The translations under genes were made by a program, and so were the position numbers. Positions 23,340 to 30,379 of a stretch of 46,102 nucleotides of DNA are shown here, one piece after another. Every line of letters begins with the position of its first letter. The first letter of the stretch is position 1. The notes under the pieces are model-generated. The model did no database searches. It saw only the letters and a program-made list of their open reading frames with translations, and was not told where the DNA came from. Origin of the DNA: JBBIND01 sp037444075 (GTDB taxonomy: Bacteria > Acidobacteriota > Terriglobia > Bryobacterales > Bryobacteraceae); contig JBBIND010000027.1 of NCBI GenBank assembly GCA_037444075.1, positions 1 through 46,102 on the forward strand, read 5' to 3'.

Positions 23340-23367
23340 AGTACGCAGCGGATTGCCGGGTGGTTCA
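23340..23367 (-). promoter_or_regulatory. Candidate ECF-type promoter of the sigma operon
   Basis: On the minus strand TGAACC (23362-23367), a 16-base spacer, then CGTACT (23340-23345). AACC at -35 and CGT at -10 with 16 bp between is a common ECF arrangement, which would make the operon self-activating. No good sigma-70 pair is seen in the same spacer. Confidence 0.35.
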
Positions 23368-23388
23368 CGCTGGCTCGGCAGCCGAGCT

Positions 23389-23580
23389 TCACGAGGCTAA
23401 TTCCCGGGTCAAGGTGGCCTTAGCAGGCCTCATCGCGGCGCGCACCGGTGGTCTCCGGTATAACAGACGATCGTAATCCTGTAAGGTCTCGATCATCTTC
23501 TCCAGGACCGCCCTCCGCTGATAGAGGGAATGGAGCTGTGCCCGGAAATCTGTGGGGGAGGATTTGGGACGAGACTTCAT
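23389..23580 (-). CDS. 63-residue basic protein of unknown function, probably from a leaderless mRNA
   Basis: No family is recognised. The sequence (MKSRPKSSPTDFRAQLHSLYQRRAVLEKMIETLQDYDRLLYRRPPVRAAM...) is basic. Residues 12-42 form a likely amphipathic or coiled-coil helix (LHSLYQRRAVLEKMIETLQDYDRLL). A good sigma-70 promoter ends with TATAAC seven bases before the ATG at 23580, so transcription should start at the ATG itself. There is no SD. An upstream TTG in frame (23616) lies inside the -35 box and is unlikely. A small DNA- or protein-binding factor under its own operator is conceivable. It is divergent from pcrA. Confidence 0.6.
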   Translation of the reverse strand: MKSRPKSSPTDFRAQLHSLYQRRAVLEKMIETLQDYDRLLYRRPPVRAAMRPAKATLTRELAS

Positions 23581-23587
23581 GGGTATA

Positions 23588-23616
23588 GTTATAGCAGTAC
23601 TAGTACTATAGGTCAA
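23588..23616 (-). promoter_or_regulatory. Sigma-70 promoter with a 12-bp palindrome in its spacer
   Basis: On the minus strand TTGACC (23611-23616), a 17-bp spacer, TATAAC (23588-23593). The spacer contains the perfect palindrome AGTACTAGTACT (23596-23607), a position where a bound dimer would block RNA polymerase. Confidence 0.75.
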
Positions 23617-23722
23617 GAGGTATCTGATTAAGGGGTATTAAGGTCTTTGCCTGACAGATCTATGCCCAGCCGGGCGGCTGCGGGTGCGGCTAGGCCTCGA
23701 AAGGGTCATCGCCCGCCTCATG

Positions 23723-23738
23723 TTAAGATTGATCTTAA
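23723..23738. promoter_or_regulatory. Inverted repeat just before pcrA
   Basis: TTAAGAT-TG-ATCTTAA, perfect 7-bp arms, 14 bp before the pcrA ATG. AT-rich in a GC-rich context. It may be an operator or a small hairpin masking the start region. Confidence 0.45.
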
Positions 23739-23752
23739 AGCCGAACGCATTC

Positions 23753-26086
23753 ATGGATTTCCTTTCGGGTCTGAATCCCCAGCAAGAAGAAGCAGTTAGC
23801 TATGTGACCGGGCCTATGCTCGTGCTAGCCGGGGCGGGCAGTGGCAAGACCAGGGTGATCACGCATCGCATCTGTCATCTGATCTCGAGTTGCGGCCTGC
23901 CGGGGCAGGGGATTCTGGCTGTGACGTTCACTAATAAAGCTGCCGACGAGATGCGGCAGCGCGTGATGGGAAAGTTGGCGGGCCTCAAGACCTTCGGCTC
24001 ACCGCTGATTTCGACGTTTCACTCCTTCTGCGTGCGGCTGCTGCGGAGAGACGGCGCGCGCCTGGCGGACTTCCGGCGAGGCTTCACGCCGGAGTTCCTG
24101 ATCTACGATGACGACGATCAGGTTGCCCTTCTGAAGTCAGTCTACCGGCAGATGGGGCTGGACGAGAAGTTCATGCAGCACCGGGTGGCACTCAGCCGCA
24201 TCAGCCGTGCGAAAAACCGGCAGGCCGACCCCAATGACATGCACCGGGAAGCCGCCGATCCGAAGAGCCGGCAGTTGGCGGCAGTCTTCGAAGAGTACGA
24301 GGGACGGTTGAGGCGCGCCAACGCGCTGGACTTCGATGACCTCCTGCTGGAGGCAGTGCGGCTGCTGCGGCATGACGAAGCCACGCGGCGCGCCTATCAG
24401 GAACGGATTCATCACCTGATGGTGGATGAATACCAGGACACCAACCGCAGCCAATACGAACTGATGTTGCTGTTGGGGGCGCGGCACAGGAACGTCTGCG
24501 CGGTCGGCGATGAGGACCAATCGATCTACGGCTGGCGCGGCGCCGACATCAGGAACATTCTGGATTTCGAACGCGATTACCCCGACGCCAAAGTAGTCAG
24601 GCTCGAGCAGAACTACCGCTCCACGAGCAACATCCTGAAAGGGGCGGGCGCGGTGGTGGGGCGCAACCGGCAACGCAAAGGGAAGAACCTGTGGACCGAA
24701 GCCGGGTCGGGCGAACCGATTGGGATCTATGAGGCGTTGGACGCCGAGAACGAGGCGGATTTCATCGCGGAAACCATCGAACGCCTGATAGCGGCGGATC
24801 CTTCCACGCGCATCGCGGTGCTGTACCGCACGAACTTCCAGTCGCGGCAGATCGAGGAGGCTTTGCGCCGCCGGGGACGGAAATATTTGGTGGTGGGCGG
24901 GTTCAGCTTCTACCAGCGCGCGGAAGTGAAGGACATACTGGCTTACCTGAAGTTGCTGCTGAATCAGCAGGACACGGTGAGTCTGCTGAGGGTCATCAAT
25001 ACGCCCGCCCGCGGGATAGGCCGCACAACGGTCGAGCAGTTGGAGAACTTCGCCCGGGTGCGCAACCGCGGGCTGTGGGATGCCATCCGGCTGATTCTGG
25101 CGGAAAACCTGTTGAGCAGCCGCGCCGCATCGGCTTTGAAGGGCTTCCGTCTGCTCGTGGAGGAACTTCGCGAACTCGTGCAGGCTGCCTCTCCAGGGGA
25201 ACTGGTACAGGCGGTGGTCGACCGGACGGGTTACCGCCGCATGCTCTCCGGCGATGGCTCGCCGGGAGCCGAATCACGCTTGGAAAACCTGGAGGAGTTG
25301 ATCAACGCCGCGGAGGAAGCCGCGGAAAGGGGCGAAACTCTGGCCGGTTTTCTCGACCACGCGGCGCTAGTGTCCGAGAGCGACGACCTCGATGAACGGG
25401 CGCAGGTTTCACTCCTCACGGCGCACAATGCCAAGGGTCTGGAGTTCCCGGTCGTGTTTGTGGCAGGCCTGGAGGACGGACTGTTGCCGCATGCCCGCTC
25501 CGTGCAGTCGGAAAGCGGCATCGAGGAAGAACGGCGGCTTTGTTACGTGGCGATGACGAGAGCCGAGCGGCAACTGGTGCTTACCTGGGCGCGCTCCCGC
25601 CGGAAGTTCGGAGGCGGACCGCTCGAGCCCAGCATCCCTTCGCGATTCCTGGCCGAAGTTCCGGCAGAGTACACGCAGAGCCTGGGCAAGCCTTGGCACG
25701 CGCGCGGTCCGGAGCTTTTCGCGGAGCAATACGAGGTCCGCGAAGCCGTAAAGCGCACCACCTACACTGGAAAGACCTATAATTCATTGGAGAACATCGC
25801 TCAGTTCTTCAGTGAGCGTGGCCTGCCTGCGCCTGGGCAGACGACGGCGTCCGGCGCACCGCCCCAGGCGGCCCCCGCGCCGGCCCGCCAGCCAGTGCCG
25901 GCGGCAAGAAAGACACCAAAGGGGTTGAGGGCCGGTGTCACTGTCCACCATCCCCGCTACGGCCAAGGCGTCGTCGTGAGGAAAGAAGGCGAGGGGGAAG
26001 ACGCCAAGTTAACGGTGAGTTTTTCGCGCCACGGGCTGAAGAAGCTCGTAGCCAAGTATGCTGGATTGAAGGCACAAGAAGAATGA
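23753..26086 (+). CDS. pcrA: ATP-dependent DNA helicase PcrA/UvrD
   Basis: A 777-residue superfamily-1A 3'-5' helicase for nucleotide-excision and recombination repair. The Q-motif region (LNPQQEEAV) is followed by Walker A AGAGSGKT (26-33), TFTNKAADEMRQR and motif II DEYQDT (225-230). Motif III is GDEDQSIYGWRGA (252-264) and the motif V/VI region includes TAHNAKGLEFPVVFV and VAMTRAERQL. The last 55 residues (GVTVHHPRYGQGVVVRKEGEGEDAKLTVSF) form the PcrA-type Tudor-like domain that contacts RNA polymerase. The start MDFLSGLN at 23753 fits the family; no SD is visible. The stop overlaps the next small gene as ATGA. Confidence 0.95.
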   Translation: MDFLSGLNPQQEEAVSYVTGPMLVLAGAGSGKTRVITHRICHLISSCGLPGQGILAVTFTNKAADEMRQRVMGKLAGLKTFGSPLISTFHSFCVRLLRRDGARLADFRRGFTPEFLIYDDDDQVALLKSVYRQMGLDEKFMQHRVALSRISRAKNRQADPNDMHREAADPKSRQLAAVFEEYEGRLRRANALDFDDLLLEAVRLLRHDEATRRAYQERIHHLMVDEYQDTNRSQYELMLLLGARHRNVCAVGDEDQSIYGWRGADIRNILDFERDYPDAKVVRLEQNYRSTSNILKGAGAVVGRNRQRKGKNLWTEAGSGEPIGIYEALDAENEADFIAETIERLIAADPSTRIAVLYRTNFQSRQIEEALRRRGRKYLVVGGFSFYQRAEVKDILAYLKLLLNQQDTVSLLRVINTPARGIGRTTVEQLENFARVRNRGLWDAIRLILAENLLSSRAASALKGFRLLVEELRELVQAASPGELVQAVVDRTGYRRMLSGDGSPGAESRLENLEELINAAEEAAERGETLAGFLDHAALVSESDDLDERAQVSLLTAHNAKGLEFPVVFVAGLEDGLLPHARSVQSESGIEEERRLCYVAMTRAERQLVLTWARSRRKFGGGPLEPSIPSRFLAEVPAEYTQSLGKPWHARGPELFAEQYEVREAVKRTTYTGKTYNSLENIAQFFSERGLPAPGQTTASGAPPQAAPAPARQPVPAARKTPKGLRAGVTVHHPRYGQGVVVRKEGEGEDAKLTVSFSRHGLKKLVAKYAGLKAQEE

Positions 26087-26241
26087 ACACGAAATCAGTC
26101 ACAGACAAGACAGAACGCAAGAAGCTGAAGCGCGCCGCCCGCAAGGCGGCTCCTCCCAAGGCCAAGCGGGAAGCGGGAGTAGCTCGCGGATCCAACAAGC
26201 GAGTGATGAGACATGCCGCGAAGGGCCAGAGGAAGCGCTAG
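26083..26241 (+). CDS. 52-residue highly basic protein coupled to pcrA
   Basis: A small open frame starting inside the pcrA stop (ATGA overlap). The product begins MNTKSVTDKTERKKLKRAAR and ends HAAKGQRKR. About a third of the residues are Lys or Arg, with Ala and Gly and almost no hydrophobics apart from Val, so it should be unstructured and bind nucleic acid. No family is recognised. The ATGA coupling argues for translation with the helicase. A role as RNA/DNA-binding partner or ribosome-associated peptide is inference. It could also be a chance frame, but the strong composition and stop position favour a gene. Confidence 0.6.
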   Translation: MNTKSVTDKTERKKLKRAARKAAPPKAKREAGVARGSNKRVMRHAAKGQRKR

Positions 26242-26254
26242 CCGCGCCGCTTAA

Positions 26255-26289
26255 GGCGCCCTCACCCTCAGGCTTGGGTGGCGGGCGCC
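26255..26289 (+). terminator. Two-step GC hairpin between the pcrA operon and the permease
   Basis: GGCGCC (26255-26260) with GGCGCC (26284-26289), enclosing CACCC (26263-26267) with GGGTG (26276-26280). There is no T-tract, so it is a weak terminator or a hairpin in the permease leader. Confidence 0.35.
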
Positions 26290-26299
26290 GATCCGCCTT

Positions 26300-27796
26300 A
26301 TGAGGCAGCTTCTCCGCACGAAGAGCATTGACGCGCTGGTAGCGGGTTCCCATGAGCCGGGCAAGCGGCTGAGCAAGACGCTGGGTCCGTGGAGCCTGAC
26401 GGCTCTGGGCATCGGAGCGGTGATCGGCTCGGGCATCTTTGTGCTCACCGGCACGGCGGCCGCGGGCGAGACGCTGAACTTCCAGTCCGTCTTTCACGCG
26501 CCGCTGCTGGACCTGCTCTTGCACGGTCCGGATTCGGTTTCCACCGTCGGCCGCCCGGGCGCGGGACCAGCCATCGCGCTGTCCTTCATCCTGGTGGCGA
26601 TCGCCTGCGGCTTCGCGGCGCTGTGCTTCGCGGAGCTGGCTTCCATGATTCCGATTGCCGGCAGCGCCTACACCTATTCCTACGCGACGCTGGGTGAGAT
26701 CTTCGCCTGGATTGTGGGCTGGAATCTGATCCTGGAGTACGCCGTCTCCAACATGGCCGTGGCAGTGGGCTTCTCCGCCTATTTCAACGACATCCTGGAT
26801 AGCGTCTTTGGCTTCCGGCTGCCGAAGGTGCTTTCCGAACCCATGATATCGGGAGGAGAGTTCACTGGGAGTTGGTTCAATGTGCCCGCCCTGCTGATTC
26901 TGCTCGTCCTCACGGTCATCCTGGTGCGGGGCATCCGGGAAAGCGTCAACGCCAACAACGTGATGGTGGTGATCAAAGTGGGCGCCATCCTGATCTTTGT
27001 AGCAGCGGCGGCGCGCGCTGTGAACCCCGAAAACTGGGTTCCCTTCATGCCGAACGGGCTGCAAGGGGTGCTGACGGGCGGAGCTATCGTCTTCTTCACT
27101 TACATCGGATTCGATTCCGTTTCGACGGCGGCGGAGGAATGCAAACGCCCACAGCGCGACCTGCCCATAGGCATCATCGCCACACTGGTGGTCTGCATGG
27201 CGCTCTACGTTTCGGTAGCGCTGGTGCTGACCGGCATCGCGGACTGGAAGACGCTGAACAACGCGGCGCCGGTCGCGAACGCTCTGAAGGCGCTGGGCTA
27301 TGACAACGTGCGGCGCTGGGTAAGCATCGGCGCCGTGGTGGGCATGGTCAGCTCGTTGATGATCTTTCAGTACGGGCAGGCGCGCGTCTGGTTCGCCATG
27401 TCGCGGGACGGGCTGCTGCCGAAGTCGTTTTCCAAGGTCCACAAGGTGCACCGCACGCCCCACGTCAGCACGTGGGTGGCGGGGTTGGCGGTAGGGATTC
27501 CGGCGGGCGTGTGGGATATCGGCACGTTCGCGGATCTTTCGAACATCGGCACGCTGTTCGCGTTCGCGCTCGTCTCGGTGGCGGTGCTGGTGTTGCGGCA
27601 CAAGCAGCCTGACCGCCCGCGCGGCTTCCGGGTTCCCCTGGTGCCGCTGGTTCCGGTGCTTTCGCTGCTGTGTTGCCTGGTGCTGATGCTCAGCCTGCCT
27701 CTACAAACCTGGGGACGCTTTGTCATCTGGACGCTCATCGGATTCGTCATTTATTTCGCCTACAGTCGAAAACATAGTGAGTTTGCCGAAAAATGA
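26300..27796 (+). CDS. APC-family amino acid permease (cationic amino acid transporter type)
   Basis: A 498-residue inner-membrane transporter of the amino acid-polyamine-organocation superfamily. TALGIGAVIGSGIFVLTG is the unwound first helix that binds the substrate. YTYSYATLGEIFAWIVGWNLILEYAVSNMAVAVGFSAY and VFFTYIGFDSVSTAAEECKRPQRDLPIGI are hallmarks of the CAT/YfnA subgroup. About 12-14 helices are visible. The ATG at 26300 has no strong SD. The stop overlaps the exported methyltransferase gene (ATGA). Substrate class is amino acid; the exact one cannot be read. Confidence 0.9.
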   Translation: MRQLLRTKSIDALVAGSHEPGKRLSKTLGPWSLTALGIGAVIGSGIFVLTGTAAAGETLNFQSVFHAPLLDLLLHGPDSVSTVGRPGAGPAIALSFILVAIACGFAALCFAELASMIPIAGSAYTYSYATLGEIFAWIVGWNLILEYAVSNMAVAVGFSAYFNDILDSVFGFRLPKVLSEPMISGGEFTGSWFNVPALLILLVLTVILVRGIRESVNANNVMVVIKVGAILIFVAAAARAVNPENWVPFMPNGLQGVLTGGAIVFFTYIGFDSVSTAAEECKRPQRDLPIGIIATLVVCMALYVSVALVLTGIADWKTLNNAAPVANALKALGYDNVRRWVSIGAVVGMVSSLMIFQYGQARVWFAMSRDGLLPKSFSKVHKVHRTPHVSTWVAGLAVGIPAGVWDIGTFADLSNIGTLFAFALVSVAVLVLRHKQPDRPRGFRVPLVPLVPVLSLLCCLVLMLSLPLQTWGRFVIWTLIGFVIYFAYSRKHSEFAEK

Positions 27797-28404
27797 AGAT
27801 CCTGATTGCGCTGCTTCTCTCCGCTGCGGTTTACCCGCAGGAAGTCCATCAACACCGGCGCCCGGCGGGTCAGTACGCCCGGTCGCTCGAAGATCCCCGG
27901 CGTGACGCCTGGCAGAAGCCTGAGGAAGTGGTAGCCGCTTTGGCCATTAAACCCAATGAGATCGTGGCTGACATCGGAGCCGGGACGGGGTACTTCACAA
28001 GGCGCCTCGCCGCCGCGGCATCGAAAGTTTATGCAGTGGACATCGACGAGCAGTTGCTGAAGATGGCTGCGGCCAATTCACCGGCGAATGTGGAGACGGT
28101 GCTGGCGGCTGCGGATGATCCCAGGCTGCCGGATGCCTCCGTAGACACGCTCTTCTTCTGCAACGTGCTCCACCACATCGAAGGGCGCGCGGCTTACTAT
28201 GCCCGGCTCGACAAAGCGCTGAAGCCGGGCGGACGCATCGTGTTGCTGGAATGGTATAAGCGGCCCTTGCCGGTGGGTCCTCGCCAGGAAATGAAACTCT
28301 CCGAGGAAGAGGTCACGGCGGAGCTTGAGGCGGCCGGCTTTGTGCGGACGGCCAGCTTCGATTTCCTGCCCTACCAGTATTTCTTCGTATTCCAGCGACG
28401 CTAG
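27793..28404 (+). CDS. Exported class I SAM-dependent methyltransferase
   Basis: A 203-residue Rossmann methyltransferase. ADIGAGTGYFTRRLA is motif I, VYAVDIDEQLL motif II and FFCNVLHHIE the post-II region. LKPGGRIVLLEWYKRP and a C-terminal AGFVRTASFDFLPYQYFFVFQR complete the fold. The N-terminus (MKILIALLLSAAVYPQEVHQHR) is a short signal peptide rather than part of the enzyme. That is odd, since S-adenosylmethionine is cytosolic. Either the leader is a membrane tether or the protein acts in the periplasm in an unknown way. It is translationally coupled to the permease before it. Family firm, substrate unknown. Confidence 0.85.
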   Translation: MKILIALLLSAAVYPQEVHQHRRPAGQYARSLEDPRRDAWQKPEEVVAALAIKPNEIVADIGAGTGYFTRRLAAAASKVYAVDIDEQLLKMAAANSPANVETVLAAADDPRLPDASVDTLFFCNVLHHIEGRAAYYARLDKALKPGGRIVLLEWYKRPLPVGPRQEMKLSEEEVTAELEAAGFVRTASFDFLPYQYFFVFQRR

Positions 28405-28452
28405 ACGCGCTTGGTTGGTGCATCGGCGGGGAGAGCCCTCTGAAGCCGCCGT

Positions 28453-28755
28453 TCAGCGCAGAGTCATCACTTTATCGAGCGATTTCTTTTCGAGTTCCGG
28501 CACCGTGGCATCCTGTGCGGGGTAGCCGACCGGGATGAGCATGAAGGGACGCTCGTGGATGGGTCGCTCCAGAATGCTGGAAAGAAAGTGCAGAGGGCTG
28601 GGCGTGTAACAGAGAGCCGCCAGGCCGCTCAGGTGGAGAGCCACCAGCAGCATGCCGACCGCAATCCCGACGGACTCGTGAACGTAGTAATGCTTCGTGC
28701 GCCGCTCGCCATCGATGCCATAGTCGAGCCGGAAAACGGCGATGAGGTACGGACG
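28453..28755 (-). pseudogene. Nitroreductase-family gene, C-terminal half only
   Basis: The minus-strand frame reads PYLIAVFRLDYGIDG, then HYYVHESVGIAVGMLLVALHLSGLAALCYTPSP, then RPFMLIPVGYPAQDATVPELEKKSLDKV. This is the C-terminal half of an FMN nitroreductase (about 100 of roughly 200-220 residues). In-frame stops appear directly upstream, where the end of the GNAT gene begins. The first half, with FMN phosphate-binding residues, is gone. The only ATG (28653) lies inside the fold. A deletion joining the nitroreductase to the GNAT gene explains it. Unlikely to be functional. Confidence 0.75.
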
Positions 28756-28778
28756 ACAGTGGCCGGCGCTCGCTCACT

Positions 28779-29747
28779 TCAGTTTCCTCCCCACACGTAA
28801 GCTCCGAAGGTAGTCTGCACGGTGAAGCTGAGCGTCTCATACAGCCGCACGGCGGGCTCATTCGTCGCCGTGACCGTCAAGCCGACCCGGCGGCAGCCAC
28901 CCGCTGCCAGCGCTTCCAGGCAACGGCGCATAAGCTCCCGGGCGATGCCGGCGCGGCGGACATCGGGGTCTGTACAAACCTGCGTCACGTGTCCCACATC
29001 GCTCGCCACAAGGCTGCAGAGGATCAAACCGCAAACGCGCTGAGTGCGCCGGTCCATGGCGAGAAAGGAGCCCGGCGGAAAGAAAGTGCCGCAGCCGGGG
29101 TACTGCACCAGGTTGGTCAGAAATCGCCGGGCGCCCGCCACGGATTGGTATTGGTCGTTTACGAGGCTGTCGATGTGCCCGTGGTAAGCCCGGTCTATCA
29201 GCTGAGCAGCCTCTTCCTGGAACTCGGAAGACCACGCCACCAGCTGGTAGTGGTTGTTGCCCGGCCTCTCCTCGGGTCGCGCGGCAGCGGACGCCTCCCG
29301 CACCATGAAGTGCCGGGAAAACCTCTTCGCTTCATGCGGGTAGGGCAGGCTGCGCTCCATCGGATTGCCGAGCAGCATCAGTTGCGCCTCAATGCGCACC
29401 GCTCCGTCGGTGTGCCGGATAGCTTCCAGCGTCGCTTCGAGAAGCCGGAACTCCGCTTCCTCCGTGCGCCACGCCCGGCGCACGTAGAGATCGCCAATCA
29501 CGCCCTTGTGTTCTTCGCAAACGTAGTAGCTGTAGCCGGTTGCATGGTTGCCCTCCAGGGTCGCGAAGCCGTGCAAGGCTCGGGCCGAGATGAACCGCTG
29601 CAGCAGGCGGGCAGATGAATGGAAGTCCCAGTCGAGATCGTCATGCCAGCGGCGCACTTCCTCTTCGAATAGACTCTGCATCTGTTCGGGGCGCACCTTC
29701 CGCAAGTCTACAGGCGTTGAAGAAGCCGGCCCGGTTCTGGCGGACAT
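28779..29747 (-). CDS. GNAT-family N-acetyltransferase with a long N-terminal region
   Basis: A 322-residue protein with two acetyltransferase-like halves. The C-terminal half is a proper GNAT domain: THVTQ-like HVTQVCTDPDVRRAGIARELMRRCLEAL is the acetyl-CoA loop, then VGLTVTATNEPAVRLYETLSF. The N-terminal half (DLRKVRPEQMQSLFEEEVRRWHDDLDWDF...) has weaker GNAT features such as VIGDLYVRRAWR. The start is ATG 29747 (MSARTGPASS). TATAAT stands six bases before it and no SD is present, so it is probably leaderless. The open frame upstream overlaps the next gene's spacer and is not coding. Substrate unknown. Confidence 0.82.
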   Translation of the reverse strand: MSARTGPASSTPVDLRKVRPEQMQSLFEEEVRRWHDDLDWDFHSSARLLQRFISARALHGFATLEGNHATGYSYYVCEEHKGVIGDLYVRRAWRTEEAEFRLLEATLEAIRHTDGAVRIEAQLMLLGNPMERSLPYPHEAKRFSRHFMVREASAAARPEERPGNNHYQLVAWSSEFQEEAAQLIDRAYHGHIDSLVNDQYQSVAGARRFLTNLVQYPGCGTFFPPGSFLAMDRRTQRVCGLILCSLVASDVGHVTQVCTDPDVRRAGIARELMRRCLEALAAGGCRRVGLTVTATNEPAVRLYETLSFTVQTTFGAYVWGGN

Positions 29748-29753
29748 AGCCGC

Positions 29754-29759
29754 ATTATA
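29754..29759 (-). promoter_or_regulatory. -10 box (TATAAT) directly before the GNAT start
   Basis: Consensus TATAAT on the minus strand with six bases between it and the ATG at 29747, so the expected RNA starts at the ATG. The -35 is poor. Confidence 0.55.
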
Positions 29760-29794
29760 GGGGAGCGGGCTTTGGCCGTGGCGCGCCGGCGGAC

Positions 29795-30379
29795 TCAGGC
29801 GCGGCGCAGCCGTTCCAGTGCCCAGGCAACCGGCCGCTGTTCGGCAGTCTTTACAGCCACACAAAGACGCTCTCCGGGAGCGCCGCCTGATTCGGCTGTA
29901 TAGGCTGAGACGCCGTACAGGTGGTCCAGGAAAGCGCGGAGTTCGGGCAGTAGAGATGCCACGGCCGCCGCAGTGTTCGGCGCAAGCAGGCGGTCATTGA
30001 TGAGAATTTCAGCCTCTCCCGCGTTGAAACGCAGCTTGCCGCCGAATGCCGGCTCGGCTTCCAGAGCGGCACAGGCTCCCAGCGCAGCCCCAAAGGCCTG
30101 CTCCAGTTTGGCGGGGAGGGAATCTTCGGAGGCCAGCTTGCGGTTGTAGAGCAAACCGAGGCGAGCCGCGCGGTTGTCCAGGCTGTAGTTGGCCTCGTGT
30201 CCCACCAGCAAAACCCCGGGGCCGGCTTGCACGTGGCGGTAGTCCGCCACGTCGATGAGCAACTCGGGGCGCGCGGACTCCTGGATCCACCTGTGAAAGA
30301 CGGGCACTGCCTGGGCCAGGTCAAACTGAGGCGCGGGTTGAGCGAAGATCTTGACGTTGAAATGATCCAGGCTTCTCAT
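29795..30379 (-). CDS. Uncharacterised protein coupled to sulfite/nitrite reductase
   Basis: A 194-residue soluble protein of no family I recognise. It starts MRSLDHFNVKIFAQPAPQFDLAQAVPVFHRWIQ and contains PELLIDVADYRHVQAGPGVLLVGHEANYSLDN. RLGLLYNRK and GGKLRFNAGEAEILINDRLLAPNT follow. There are no membrane segments and no cofactor motif. Its ATG overlaps the stop of the siroheme reductase gene (ATGA), so it is made with that enzyme. It may assist the reductase, for example in assembly, electron delivery or siroheme handling; this is inference from position. It is not the DUF934 protein usual in cys operons. Confidence 0.75.
   Translation of the reverse strand: MRSLDHFNVKIFAQPAPQFDLAQAVPVFHRWIQESARPELLIDVADYRHVQAGPGVLLVGHEANYSLDNRAARLGLLYNRKLASEDSLPAKLEQAFGAALGACAALEAEPAFGGKLRFNAGEAEILINDRLLAPNTAAAVASLLPELRAFLDHLYGVSAYTAESGGAPGERLCVAVKTAEQRPVAWALERLRRA

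Noticed and set aside
23371..23387. GCTCGGC-A-GCCGAGC as terminator of the 63-aa gene
   Set aside because: A one-base loop cannot form at full stem length and no T-tract follows; it may just be a palindrome.
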